From contig CAJNDS010002139.1 of assembly GCA_905221605.1 (NCBI GenBank), positions 560,001-624,000 of the forward strand: DNA of 64,000 nucleotides, written 5' to 3'. Positions 52,089 to 61,598 of this stretch are shown here, piece by piece (within the stretch, counting starts at the first letter, position 1; every line of letters begins with the position of its first letter). The position numbers and the translations under genes are program-made. This stretch comes from Symbiodinium natans. Lineage: Eukaryota > Sar > Dinophyceae > Suessiales > Symbiodiniaceae. Under the pieces are notes generated by a model that did no database searches, was not told the origin of the DNA, and saw only the letters and a list, made by a program, of their open reading frames with translations.

Positions 52089-52560
52089 TGGAAGATTGTG
52101 GCTGATCCTGTGCTCCAAACCCAAACTTGCCTCCAGGCACTCACAGAGTCCTGACAGACAACCAAAGACCATACACGGGCTCGTACCACAAGGCACAAGC
52201 TCCGCTACACGTGGAAAACCGAAGGTCCCTCTGGTACCTTTTCCCTTAAAAGCACGAACCCTGACCACACAAGTGCGAACAACTCTCTCTTTTTCACAGT
52301 CAGAGCCACTTGAGCCAAAATTCACAAAGTGCACAAACTAAACGAATTCTCTCTTGTGAGCTTAAACTCAGCTTCAGAACGAAGTTCCTACACACTGCAC
52401 ACTCACTTTAAATAGCGTATTGGGCAAAAACACACTCGTATGATTTCCTTGGAAATCAACGAGGCATAAACCATCGAGGATGGGATCACACGGATTCCCA
52501 ATCACTCCGAAGCAAAACAAACCTAAGCAAGCTGATCCAAAACATGACCAAAACATCACT
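52089..52560 (-). repeat. LTR copy, inverted
   Basis: Complement of the right LTR over about 370 bases with roughly nine substitutions and a 4-base indel by eye. On the plus strand it begins TGGAAGATTGTGGCTGATC; the right LTR begins with the same 19 bases, so the LTR ends form inverted repeats of about 19 bp beginning TG and ending CA. About 18 bp are missing at the other end (52560). Full LTR length is estimated at 490 bp. Confidence 0.8.
52309..52322 (-). other. Spliced-leader relic in the left LTR
   Basis: On the minus strand it reads ATTTTGGCTCAAG, identical to the last 13 nucleotides of the dinoflagellate spliced leader (known sequence ending CCATTTTGGCTCAAG). Confidence 0.6.
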
Positions 52561-52941
52561 ACTGCCAGTGGACCGGAATCTCTTGCACTTGGACCGTGTA
52601 AGTGAGTGCCGGGAAGCCTATCCTGTGAGGAGGCGGATCCGGACTCATCAGGCTTGGAAGCAGTTGGTTCAGCGGCTGTTGAGGCACTTTGGAGCCCGGG
52701 CAAGGTGGTTTGTCTGGAACTGGATTGGTTGCGATCTTGGAGGAATACGGTGCTTGGTAGTCGAACTGAGGTTCTTCAGGAGCCTGGACCATCTGGTGTT
52801 GGTGAGAGAATTTTCGCCAGAAGACGTTGTGGAGAGACTGCAGGCTGGAGCCTGAGTTCAGGAACTATGTTGAACACATCCCACGACAGACCAGTGGAGC
52901 TCATGTGAGGAGTCCAAGGTGGACGAGAGCGTGGAAGCTTT
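52561..52941 (+). other. 5' untranslated region of the copia element
   Basis: Unique sequence between the truncated LTR and the first plausible gag codon. I could not identify a primer-binding site, as expected if the left LTR is not the native 5' LTR. Confidence 0.4.
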
Positions 52942-53222
52942 GTGCCCATCATGGATGCTGAGACAAGGCGAAGGGTAGACCCTTTTCCGGGTTTGGGAAA
53001 TCCCAACCCACTGTGGGTGCAAGGTTTGGCACAAGGAAGCCAACCTGTGTATGGCTCAGTGCCCAGAGGTCGAACTCCCGCCAGAAGCCCTCATGGGGTA
53101 GCTACTGGAGCACCCCAACAGACAATGGGAGGCCCTTCGTTTCCCCCTAGTTTGCCTCAGCAAGCGGTAGGAAGTCCTTCATTACCACCAGGACATCCAC
53201 TGGACCTCCTCAACCTGTGGTG
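52942..53222 (+). CDS. Probable N-terminus of copia Gag (other frame)
   Basis: ATG at 52942 (second ATG at 52951), 93 codons rich in Pro, Gly and Gln (PHGVATGAPQQTMGGPSF), ending at a TGA that overlaps the main ORF. The main ORF, traced upstream of its GTG at 53217, reads TGPPQPVV, a natural continuation of PSLPPGHP. A one-base shift around 53195-53210 would fuse them. The shift may be a mutation, an assembly error or a programmed frameshift. Confidence 0.5.
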
Positions 53223-56200
53223 ACACCATCACAAACATCACCCGACGTGCAAGGGTTGACGAGACAAGTGCGAGAATTGGAAAGCATGATGCAGCAACTG
53301 GTTGTGCAGCAACAGCAGTTTATGCAAACGATGACTTCGTCCATGGTGCAGCAACAGCAGCAGCATCAGCAGTGGATGATACAGCAGCATCAGCAACAGC
53401 AGCCACAGCAACAGCAACAGGTGAATCCCCCCTTACCTCAGGATGGTGTTCCTGAGAACATGCCCAGTTCTTCTTCGGGATGTCAAGGTGCATCGCCAGT
53501 GGGTACTCCTGCGAAGGGGACCCAGCTTTTTCGGATGGCGAGCCCAAGTCCCCCACTGAGACCTCCACCTCTGGAGCAAGAAAGGGAAAGGGATGTGTTT
53601 GCTCGATCGGACAAATGGTTGCCCAGTTTGCCGACCATTGACTTTTCGTCTTGGAAGGATCGCATCTCTGAAGCTCTTGGATTCTTGACCTGGATGGAGA
53701 AGCTGACCAGTTGGGTTGGTTTGGGTTCAGAAGTGTTTCCCAATGAGCTCATGCATGCGGTGAAGACTCAAGAAGAGTCTCGGCTGAAACAGGATCGACT
53801 TACTGTGGAGCAACAGAAGAGGTCGACGAGGCTGATGCACATCCTGCGACAGACTTTTGCAAATCATGAGAAGAGTTCTCTGATTTTGCAGACATATGTT
53901 GAAAGTGAGAGCACTTATCAACAATCTGGTTTTGTGGCTTTGAGATTGCTGGCGAAGGAGTTTTGCCTGAAGTCGCGAGCTGAATGCCTGTTCTTTCGGT
54001 CGCAGCTGGTGAATCAAACCGTGAAAGCACCCAGTATTCCGGAGATCATTCGAAAGATTGAGCATGAGTTGAACAAGTACACCAAGCTGCTCAATAGTCT
54101 TGATCCCGATGTGCATGCTGGTGGTTTGCAGATCCAAGAAGCGGATTCGGTTATGGTTTTGCTGCGCAGTTTGCCAGATCGGTGTAGAAGCCATTGCTTG
54201 TTGCATGGCGATAGTGAATCGTTTGAAGATCTGAAAAGAGTTGCTCTGAAGTTTGAGGTGCAACAAAGGGTGTGGTCAGAAGCCCCTGGCACGAAGCTTC
54301 AACCTTTTCGAGATCCCAATGAGGGAAAGGGCAACGAAGGAAAACCAAAAGGCAAAGGAAAGGAACAGAAAGGCAAGCGCGAATCAAGCAAAGGTGCTGG
54401 CAAACGAGCTTCAAGCCAGAACAAGAAGGATGTGGAGTGCTATGTGTGTGGTGGAAAGGGACATTATGCCCGCGATTGCTGGTATAAGGAGGGAGATTCA
54501 GGCAAGAAGCCCAATTCCCCCAATGCTAAGGCGAAAGCCAAGGCAAAAGGAGATCCCAAGAAGAAGCCCGAAAAGGGAAAGCCCAAAGGAAAAGGCAAAG
54601 GAAAGGGGAAGACAGTTGCTGAAGTCTCCCAAGAGGGTGAGTCGAGTGACTACCAGCTAACTGGAGGTGAATGGAATGAACCTGAGTCAGAGGCCCGAGT
54701 GGAATCTGTGTTGCAACCTCTGGAAGGATTGCTCGATGAAGTGAGAAAAGAGTGGATTCCCCGGAGTACTGATGAGATAGATTGGTCATGGGAAGTTGAG
54801 ACGAGAGTCCGGATTGCCGAGTTGGAGCATCGGATCTCTACCGATTTATCTCAGATGTTGCCATCTAAGTCAGTTCGGTCTTTGATGAAACCTCCGATGA
54901 ATCAAGTCAAAAGCATGGAAAAGGATGATGCAAGCAAATGGTGGTTGATTGACTCAGGAGCATCGGTGACTGTGATTGCGAAAAGATACTTGGATGAGTT
55001 CCAGATCTTGGATCGGAAGGCGTTGGGACCTAATGAGAGGTACTCAGCAGCCAACGATACCCCGGTGAATGTCTTCGAGCGAGTTCGCATCCGAGCCTTG
55101 CTGCCTATGTATGAAGGAAAGCAGTATCTTGGTTTGACATCGGTGTGTGTGACTGGAGTTGTAGCAGATGTGGCTCACAACATCTTGAGCACCGAGCAGA
55201 TGGTGAATACTGGTTGGGAAGTGAAGTTCACTCGAAGAGAGATTTCGCTGCGACACGAGAAGAAAGGAGTCATGGGATATGGAGTATCCTGGGCTGGATG
55301 TCCTTGGATCTACCTGCAAGGTGATGCTGGAAAGCGAAAGAAAGTAACCTTTGGAAGAACTGAGGTTCGACCCATGGATGTGGATGATGGCCAACGACCG
55401 ATGGAGGTTGATCAGATGCAGTCAGTGCAGTCAATGACCAAGAAAAAGCAAGAAGAAATGGAGCTGCATCGGATGCGAGGCCACATTCCTTTTTCGTCCG
55501 AATGTCCTCATTGTCGGATGACAAGAGGAACAACCCAGCATCGTCGGACCAAGGATGCTCAAGACCGACCCGTGGCGTTGCAAGCAGATTTCTGCTTCAT
55601 CAACCTGGTAACTGGTACTTTTGCGAAAGACCAGCCGACGGCTCCCAACATGAAAGTACTGGTCATGACTGAAATGTCAACCAGAATGATTGGATGTCTG
55701 TTGGTAGGGACCAATGCTGACAATACCTCCAGCTGGATTCGTTATTGGATGAATGCTTTCGGACTGGACATTGCAGGGTCTGCTGTACTGTTGAGGACAG
55801 ACAGCGAGACAGCGGTGAGCGCCCTCATCAAGAGAGCCAATCTGGGGATTAGGATTGTGACCCAAAGAGCACCTCCGCAGGGACATGAAGCGGTTGGTGG
55901 TGTGGAAAGGGCAGTGAGAACACTCAAGGAGTTGTTCAGCACGGTGAGGTTGGATCTACGAGCGCAGGGCTTTGACTTGAAAAGAAGTCCTCGAGCGTTT
56001 GAGTTTGGTCTGATTTACTGTGCTGCAATGCACAATCACCATGCAGCTGCCTTTGATGGGAAGAAATCACCCCAGGAGTTGGTACTACAGAGATCCCTCC
56101 ATGAGTGTGGATCGTCGTTGATAGGTGCTACAGTTCTGGCTGAGCTACCGGATTCGATGAAAACCACGGCGCTCTCCCGGTTTGTGGAAGCAGCCTATGT

Positions 56201-59200
56201 GTACCCTGAAGTTGGTGGCTTGACTCATGTTGTGAGTGCCATGGTGGATGGTTGTCCAAAACACTTTCGAGCAAAGTCCATCAAGCACATCGTTCCGTTG
56301 AAGATTGGGTTGGAGCATTGTCAACATTTGCTCAAGGAGCATGATCCATCGGATACATTGGCTCCCCCGATTCTGAAGGAGAAAGAGGATGGTGTGCCCG
56401 ATCGGATTGAAGGTGAAGCGGACAAGGCCTTTGAGGGCCGAGTGTCTGAGGGACCGACCACCGACATGAGCAAAGTTGGACCTCCAGCTGCATGGGTGAA
56501 GGAACATGGTGGCACAGCGAACTGTCCTGCGTGTGGTCCAAAAAGAGGAAAAGCCAACCACAATGCTGAATGCCGAAAACGGTATGATGATTGGTTGAAA
56601 GCTCAACGACAACGGTTGGAATCGAAAGAACCAACAGAGGAAACTCCAAAAATGGACCAGAGAAGCTCAAAGGATGCGGGGGTGATGGAGTCTGGAAGTG
56701 AGCCTTCACTCCTGAAACGCCCGAAGATCACCTATGAGAGTCGACCAGATCCCAAGTTGGAGGAGAAGCAAAGCGTCCCAACACCTGCGACAGAAGTTGT
56801 GGATGTTGACATGGAGGATTTTGAGGATCCAAGTTTGCCTTACCAAGGGATTCCAGATGAGGCAATGGAACCTGGATACTTCGAAGGAGAAACTCCCGCT
56901 GAGGATGAAGCGATCCCAATGGAGGAAGAAAAACCTCAAATGGATGTGGATTCAGTTCCAAATGAGTCCAGTCGAGTTCCCCGGCGTTTAGAGAGTTTAA
57001 CTTCAGATGTGAACTCAGTTCCAGATGAGTCCAATCGAGTTCCCCGGCTGATCAATCGTATTTATTTAGACCCAAGACTCGATGTGCCTCAAGGTCCTAT
57101 TAAAATGGTAAGCAGTGACGAGAGTCCGAAGTTGGTACATGTGACCAATTCGATTCTGCTCAACAAGAATAGCACTTTCCCGGAGTCCATGAAGGTGTGT
57201 GGATCCCAAGTTTGGCTGGCAAGACCCACGAGTGTTCTGTCTGAGATAGATGGATGTCCATTAGATGTGGATAAAACAGTGGAAGGCCGGCGAACTGAGC
57301 TGCAGAGTATGACTGCTCACAAAGCAGGGAGAGTGGTTGGAGCAGACGAGGCTCAGAAGTTTGCTCGTCAGCATGGGATAAAGATCATCCCAACCCGATG
57401 GGTCATAGGCCCAAAGGTGGTGAATGGCAAGGAAGCTGTGAGAGCTCGGTGTGTGGTGCAAGACATCGCAAAGGGGAGCACAGCATCATCTTTAGGACTG
57501 AGTGCTACGACTCCTTCTTTAGAAGCGTTACGGACGCTTTTGGCCATTGCTTCGGTAGATGCTATGGATATCGCAACTTTGGATGTTAGCACTGCATTCT
57601 TGCATTCCCCCCTTCCGAAAGGATCGAAGGCGATTATCCAATTGCCCAAGGATGTTTCCGCCTGCAAGGACTATTATGTCCCGGTGTTTATGATTCTGGA
57701 TCAAGCCATGAATGGTTTGAGAGTTGCCGCCAAAGCTTGGAACTTGAAGCTGGCGACAGTTGTGAAGAAAGTTGGGTTGAAGCAATGCCCAACGGAACCT
57801 TCCGTCTTCGAGGGCACTGTGAGAGGGAAAAGATTCCTCATGTTGTGCTATGTGGACGATTTGATTCTGTGTGGCACTAGAGATGCCATTCGGTTGGTGA
57901 CCGACACCCTGAACGGAGAGTTGAAGATCAAGGAAACGGGTCGAATCACTTCCACTGGTGGAAAGATCACCTTTTTGGGGCGAGAGATTGAGAGACAAGG
58001 GAGTCATCTCAGGATGCGAGTGCCCCCGGCATACTTAGATGCCCTGTTCGAGACAGAGTTCTGTAAGGACCTGAAGGTGGTTACTGCTCCTCCGGACATC
58101 GTGAAAACGGTCGAGAAGGGCAGAGCAAGTGGTTCGGATCCTGAGTTGAGTGACACTGCAGCTGCGAGGTACAGAGCAGTACTTGGCCGGATTGCATGGT
58201 GGGGTCAGTCGAGACCTGACCTGAGTAGGTGGATGTCCATTCTTTCGCAAGGACAGTCCAAGCCAACAGCATGCTTTGAGCAAGCATTGCGACAAGTGAT
58301 TAGGTTCCTAAAGGGACAATACCATGCATGGCAGTACTTTGGCCCTGATGGGAATGTACCGGACAGTGGGCCGGCGCAGCTGGAAGTGTATGCGGATGCC
58401 AGTTGGGCACCCCAAGCGTCGTTAGGACGAAGATCTGTGTCGGGCATAGCCATCTTTTATAGAGGATGCCTGATCAAGGGAATCTCTCGAGTTCAAGGGT
58501 GTGTATCGCTGAGTTCTTGTGAAGCCGAGTTGAGAGCCATCTTGACTGCGGTACAGGAGAGTGAGGGACTTGCGACTTTGATCGGTCAGTTGGCCGAGTC
58601 AGATGTCACGATCCGATTGCACACTGACAGTTCCTCAGCGAGAGCGGTTTTGCTAAACCGTGGGTTGAGTAGGCGAGTTCGCCACTTAGACATCGCTGTC
58701 TGCTATCTTCAGGAGCGGATACAGGAAGCTCAGACCTTGAAGGTCATTTGGTGCCCGACAGCGGGAATGATCGCTGACGTTCTTACAAAGTGCTTGAGTC
58801 AAGTGACATTCTGTCAGCACCAGCAAGCTATGGGTATATACCCTGGTGAAGATGTGCAGCAGGTGTGGAGGATCTGTGGAATCCGACCAAGGGTTGGAGT
58901 TCAGGCATGCCAGTGTGCCGAGGCAACTGGATGCAGTGTGGAGCAAGTTGGATCGTTGAAAAGTGTGAAAAAGTGTGGCGAAGTTTTTGAAAATTTCCAC
59001 CTTAGAAGTCCCGAAACCCTTCGTGAAGACTCTTCCCCTGAGGTTCAAGAAATGGATTTATGGTCCAACCGCAAAAGCTTTGGTTCAAGCACCACGGAAG
59101 CTAGCCCTAGCCTGGAGCCTGTACCTTTGGTGAAGGACAGGAAAATGGCAGCTGAAGACAGCAGGAAGGGTGAGCAGGGTGCTGAGATGAAAAGCCCCTT

Positions 59201-60860
59201 TTGGTGTAAGGTTTGCAAATGGTTGTTCAGATCCGAGCATGCTGCCGGGTTGAGCTGGGATGAAAGTGGCAAGCCCAAGTGCGAAAAGTGCAAACAGACT
59301 GTGACAGTCTCTGGCACGGATGCAAGCCATGCATTCCATCTCCGAGAGGCAGAGAAGGAGCGCCGAGCTGCTGGAAAAAGGGGTGATAAAGGTGAAAGCC
59401 GAGGCTCAGGCCAAGCTGCACCGAAACCCAAGGCCATGCCGAAGGTGATTGAACGGATGGTCGACGTGTTTCCGGAGCTGGCGGATCCAGAGCCGCCGAA
59501 GTGGTTCGGTGATGTGTCATGGAGTATCTGCCGGCGCGGAACTCCAGTGGATGAGCTAGAGCTCAAGGACGTGGTAGGCACGCTATCCGACAAGGATATG
59601 TTGCGCTATCAAAGCTCATACGAGAAGCTGGTGAAGCCCATCCAGGAGGTGTGTGAGCTACAGGAGAAACCCACGAAGATCTTCGGAATCTTGGATGTCC
59701 GTGGACAGATTGGTGGCAAGGCCATCATCTGGGAGATGGCAGTGAATGAAGGAGGACTGTACATGGAAGTACCGCCGGGAACGTGTGGCCTGGCGATGTT
59801 GAGCTTCGTGAGGTACTTGAAGAGAAAAGGGATAGTCCCTGTTTTGCTTCTGGGTGAGCACCAGGACCTCGGAGTCTTGCGGATGGTGGATCTGTTGTGC
59901 ATGCTACCCATTTTGGGAGCAGAGAGGATCATGGAGGATGAAGCTGAGAGCTCGTATTATCCCCCATGGGTGTTGCGCTGGAAGAGAAGTGCAAAGGAAG
60001 GATCCTTGGTGTTTAAGGAACTGGTGGAGCGAGTGCGAGTGATTTCGATGTTGTCGTGTGATACACTTCGGATTCACGAGCCGGAGCTGAGGGAGAGACC
60101 AGTCCCCAAGTGGTCGTTTGTGGCCTACAGCCACTACAGATCCGTGATGGAGTCTGTTGCAGGATTCTTGGAGGACCTGGAGAAAAAGAAAGAGGAGATC
60201 ACCGACACGCAGAGGGCGGCAAGCTGGAAGAAGGTGGTTGCGAGTGAGACTCGAAGCGGTGTTGTGTGGATCTGCAAGTGTAAGTGGCACTTGCCGACCG
60301 ACTATGTGGTGAGGTTCAACTTGACGTTGCCTGCCGACATGTGGCAGCAAGCCTTTGGGATCATGGGTGAGAATGTTGGGAAACTCGAGAAGGAGGAAAA
60401 GGACCTGAAGCGGATCCTCAAGGCTGCAGCGGAACAGCAAGACCGAGAGTTCGAGGAAGCTGAGCGAAAGCGCAAGCGCATCGCCGACCTGTCAGCTGCC
60501 GAGGAAGAAGCTGCTAAGAGAGCAAAGCTGGAAGGCGAAGCGGTTCGCTCGCCTGTGTCAGTTGTACCATCTGAGTTGGATGCAGCAGCTATCGCGCAGA
60601 TTGCTGAGCGTGTGAAGGCAAGCTTTAGTGTTGCCGATTTGGAGCTGATGTTGGAAGAGAAGAAGAGAAAGGTTGGAGACCAGCCAACTGAGAGGCCTGC
60701 GGAGACGCCAGCTGAGCCTAGCCGATCTTCGCAGGATGTGATGATGGAAACGAGGACGGCTGAGTTGGCGGAGATGAAGGAAGCCGCCAAGGAGCGCCGC
60801 GCCAAGTTGATGGAGTCAACTGGAGCTGGCGAGAAGAAGGGCGAAGAGGATGAAGAATGA
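53217..60860 (+). CDS. Copia Gag-Pol polyprotein with long C-terminal extension, 2,547 codons
   Basis: Uninterrupted polyprotein for replication and integration of the element. Gag: Gln-rich 25-70, helical core 130-350, Lys-rich linker, zinc knuckle C408-x2-C411-x4-H416-x4-C421. Protease: WWLIDSGAS with D579. Integrase: H751-x4-H756-x6-C763-x2-C766, then D791, D862 and E897. A spacer with C1103-x2-C1106-x8-H1115-x3-C1119 and an in-frame 22-residue duplication (1243-1286). RT: TRWVIGPK 1393, LDVSTAFL with D1456, YVDD 1545-1548, TFLGREIER 1585. RNase H: D1727, E1769 in SLSSCEAEL, D1804, VLTKCLS 1855. After RNase H, where copia proteins normally end, some 650 further residues follow: four-Cys motif C1997-x2-C2000-x21-C2022-x2-C2025, an unknown globular part 2080-2375, and a charged coiled coil 2385-2445. 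GTG at 53217 is only the edge of the open frame; translation starts at 52942 after a shift, or at an internal ATG (about 53286). All catalytic residues are present. Confidence 0.92.
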   Translation: MVTPSQTSPDVQGLTRQVRELESMMQQLVVQQQQFMQTMTSSMVQQQQQHQQWMIQQHQQQQPQQQQQVNPPLPQDGVPENMPSSSSGCQGASPVGTPAKGTQLFRMASPSPPLRPPPLEQERERDVFARSDKWLPSLPTIDFSSWKDRISEALGFLTWMEKLTSWVGLGSEVFPNELMHAVKTQEESRLKQDRLTVEQQKRSTRLMHILRQTFANHEKSSLILQTYVESESTYQQSGFVALRLLAKEFCLKSRAECLFFRSQLVNQTVKAPSIPEIIRKIEHELNKYTKLLNSLDPDVHAGGLQIQEADSVMVLLRSLPDRCRSHCLLHGDSESFEDLKRVALKFEVQQRVWSEAPGTKLQPFRDPNEGKGNEGKPKGKGKEQKGKRESSKGAGKRASSQNKKDVECYVCGGKGHYARDCWYKEGDSGKKPNSPNAKAKAKAKGDPKKKPEKGKPKGKGKGKGKTVAEVSQEGESSDYQLTGGEWNEPESEARVESVLQPLEGLLDEVRKEWIPRSTDEIDWSWEVETRVRIAELEHRISTDLSQMLPSKSVRSLMKPPMNQVKSMEKDDASKWWLIDSGASVTVIAKRYLDEFQILDRKALGPNERYSAANDTPVNVFERVRIRALLPMYEGKQYLGLTSVCVTGVVADVAHNILSTEQMVNTGWEVKFTRREISLRHEKKGVMGYGVSWAGCPWIYLQGDAGKRKKVTFGRTEVRPMDVDDGQRPMEVDQMQSVQSMTKKKQEEMELHRMRGHIPFSSECPHCRMTRGTTQHRRTKDAQDRPVALQADFCFINLVTGTFAKDQPTAPNMKVLVMTEMSTRMIGCLLVGTNADNTSSWIRYWMNAFGLDIAGSAVLLRTDSETAVSALIKRANLGIRIVTQRAPPQGHEAVGGVERAVRTLKELFSTVRLDLRAQGFDLKRSPRAFEFGLIYCAAMHNHHAAAFDGKKSPQELVLQRSLHECGSSLIGATVLAELPDSMKTTALSRFVEAAYVYPEVGGLTHVVSAMVDGCPKHFRAKSIKHIVPLKIGLEHCQHLLKEHDPSDTLAPPILKEKEDGVPDRIEGEADKAFEGRVSEGPTTDMSKVGPPAAWVKEHGGTANCPACGPKRGKANHNAECRKRYDDWLKAQRQRLESKEPTEETPKMDQRSSKDAGVMESGSEPSLLKRPKITYESRPDPKLEEKQSVPTPATEVVDVDMEDFEDPSLPYQGIPDEAMEPGYFEGETPAEDEAIPMEEEKPQMDVDSVPNESSRVPRRLESLTSDVNSVPDESNRVPRLINRIYLDPRLDVPQGPIKMVSSDESPKLVHVTNSILLNKNSTFPESMKVCGSQVWLARPTSVLSEIDGCPLDVDKTVEGRRTELQSMTAHKAGRVVGADEAQKFARQHGIKIIPTRWVIGPKVVNGKEAVRARCVVQDIAKGSTASSLGLSATTPSLEALRTLLAIASVDAMDIATLDVSTAFLHSPLPKGSKAIIQLPKDVSACKDYYVPVFMILDQAMNGLRVAAKAWNLKLATVVKKVGLKQCPTEPSVFEGTVRGKRFLMLCYVDDLILCGTRDAIRLVTDTLNGELKIKETGRITSTGGKITFLGREIERQGSHLRMRVPPAYLDALFETEFCKDLKVVTAPPDIVKTVEKGRASGSDPELSDTAAARYRAVLGRIAWWGQSRPDLSRWMSILSQGQSKPTACFEQALRQVIRFLKGQYHAWQYFGPDGNVPDSGPAQLEVYADASWAPQASLGRRSVSGIAIFYRGCLIKGISRVQGCVSLSSCEAELRAILTAVQESEGLATLIGQLAESDVTIRLHTDSSSARAVLLNRGLSRRVRHLDIAVCYLQERIQEAQTLKVIWCPTAGMIADVLTKCLSQVTFCQHQQAMGIYPGEDVQQVWRICGIRPRVGVQACQCAEATGCSVEQVGSLKSVKKCGEVFENFHLRSPETLREDSSPEVQEMDLWSNRKSFGSSTTEASPSLEPVPLVKDRKMAAEDSRKGEQGAEMKSPFWCKVCKWLFRSEHAAGLSWDESGKPKCEKCKQTVTVSGTDASHAFHLREAEKERRAAGKRGDKGESRGSGQAAPKPKAMPKVIERMVDVFPELADPEPPKWFGDVSWSICRRGTPVDELELKDVVGTLSDKDMLRYQSSYEKLVKPIQEVCELQEKPTKIFGILDVRGQIGGKAIIWEMAVNEGGLYMEVPPGTCGLAMLSFVRYLKRKGIVPVLLLGEHQDLGVLRMVDLLCMLPILGAERIMEDEAESSYYPPWVLRWKRSAKEGSLVFKELVERVRVISMLSCDTLRIHEPELRERPVPKWSFVAYSHYRSVMESVAGFLEDLEKKKEEITDTQRAASWKKVVASETRSGVVWICKCKWHLPTDYVVRFNLTLPADMWQQAFGIMGENVGKLEKEEKDLKRILKAAAEQQDREFEEAERKRKRIADLSAAEEEAAKRAKLEGEAVRSPVSVVPSELDAAAIAQIAERVKASFSVADLELMLEEKKRKVGDQPTERPAETPAEPSRSSQDVMMETRTAELAEMKEAAKERRAKLMESTGAGEKKGEEDEE

Positions 60861-61585
60861 ACTGAGATGCTAAGTGATCTCAGTGGTTGGGTGGGTGAGT
60901 GAAACCCGCAGCCATTTTTTTGGAAGCCATGGCCGCGTTGCCGCCATGGAGCGCCCGCGATTTTTCTGGTTAGTGTGAGCCCTTGTTTCAGTGCATGAGA
61001 AGTTTGCAAAGAGGAGGCAAAATGATGATGAAACTCAACGAGGGACTCTATAGCCCCTTCTGCAAGGCGTCTGATTGCCACCTCTGAAGACGTTTTTGGC
61101 TGATGGTACGCTGGAAGAAGCGAAACTATGAAGCCAATCTTTTCCTGAAGGATCAGCTAGCCGATGCTAGTTGGTGAGTTTGGTGACCTGGAAGATGCGA
61201 GACTGAGGAGGAGTACCACGACAAGGTCGAGTGCTGAGTGGGAAACATCTGAAGCTTGCATTAATTCGTTTTCACGTGTTTGTCACCACGAACTCTTGGA
61301 TTCGTTCCAAGACAACCCTGCCCCAGTGCAGGTGGATGCAAGTTTAATTCGTTTTTCACGTGTTTGGACAACGAACTCTTGGGTTACCAGTGATGTGGAC
61401 CCAGGACAACCTGCCTGATGGTGGGATCTTGCATGAGTTTTAAGTTTGATGTCAGAGATCGACTGGTGTGTTGTTTGTTTCGTTTGGTGGCGAGTACGCA
61501 CCAAGGGAATGTGGCCAGGGCATCCCCTTAGTGTTGAAGTGCCGAGCTGGGCTTGGACTTCAGATCTTTGACATGAACCCTCAGC
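60861..61585 (+). other. 3' untranslated region of the copia element
   Basis: Contains a diverged tandem duplication, 61257-61325 and 61343-61410, sharing TTAATTCGTTTTCACGTG, CGAACTCTTGG and GACAACC(C)TGCC. No further ORF with a recognisable product. Confidence 0.6.
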
Positions 61586-61598
61586 AAAATGCGGGGGG
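61586..61598 (+). promoter_or_regulatory. Polypurine tract
   Basis: AAAATGCGGGGGG immediately before the LTR start TGGAAG; the usual plus-strand primer site of LTR elements. Confidence 0.6.

Noticed and set aside
55044-60440. Many minus-strand ORFs of 60-260 codons under the copia ORF
   Set aside because: Antisense shadows; the plus strand has the complete ordered set of copia catalytic motifs.
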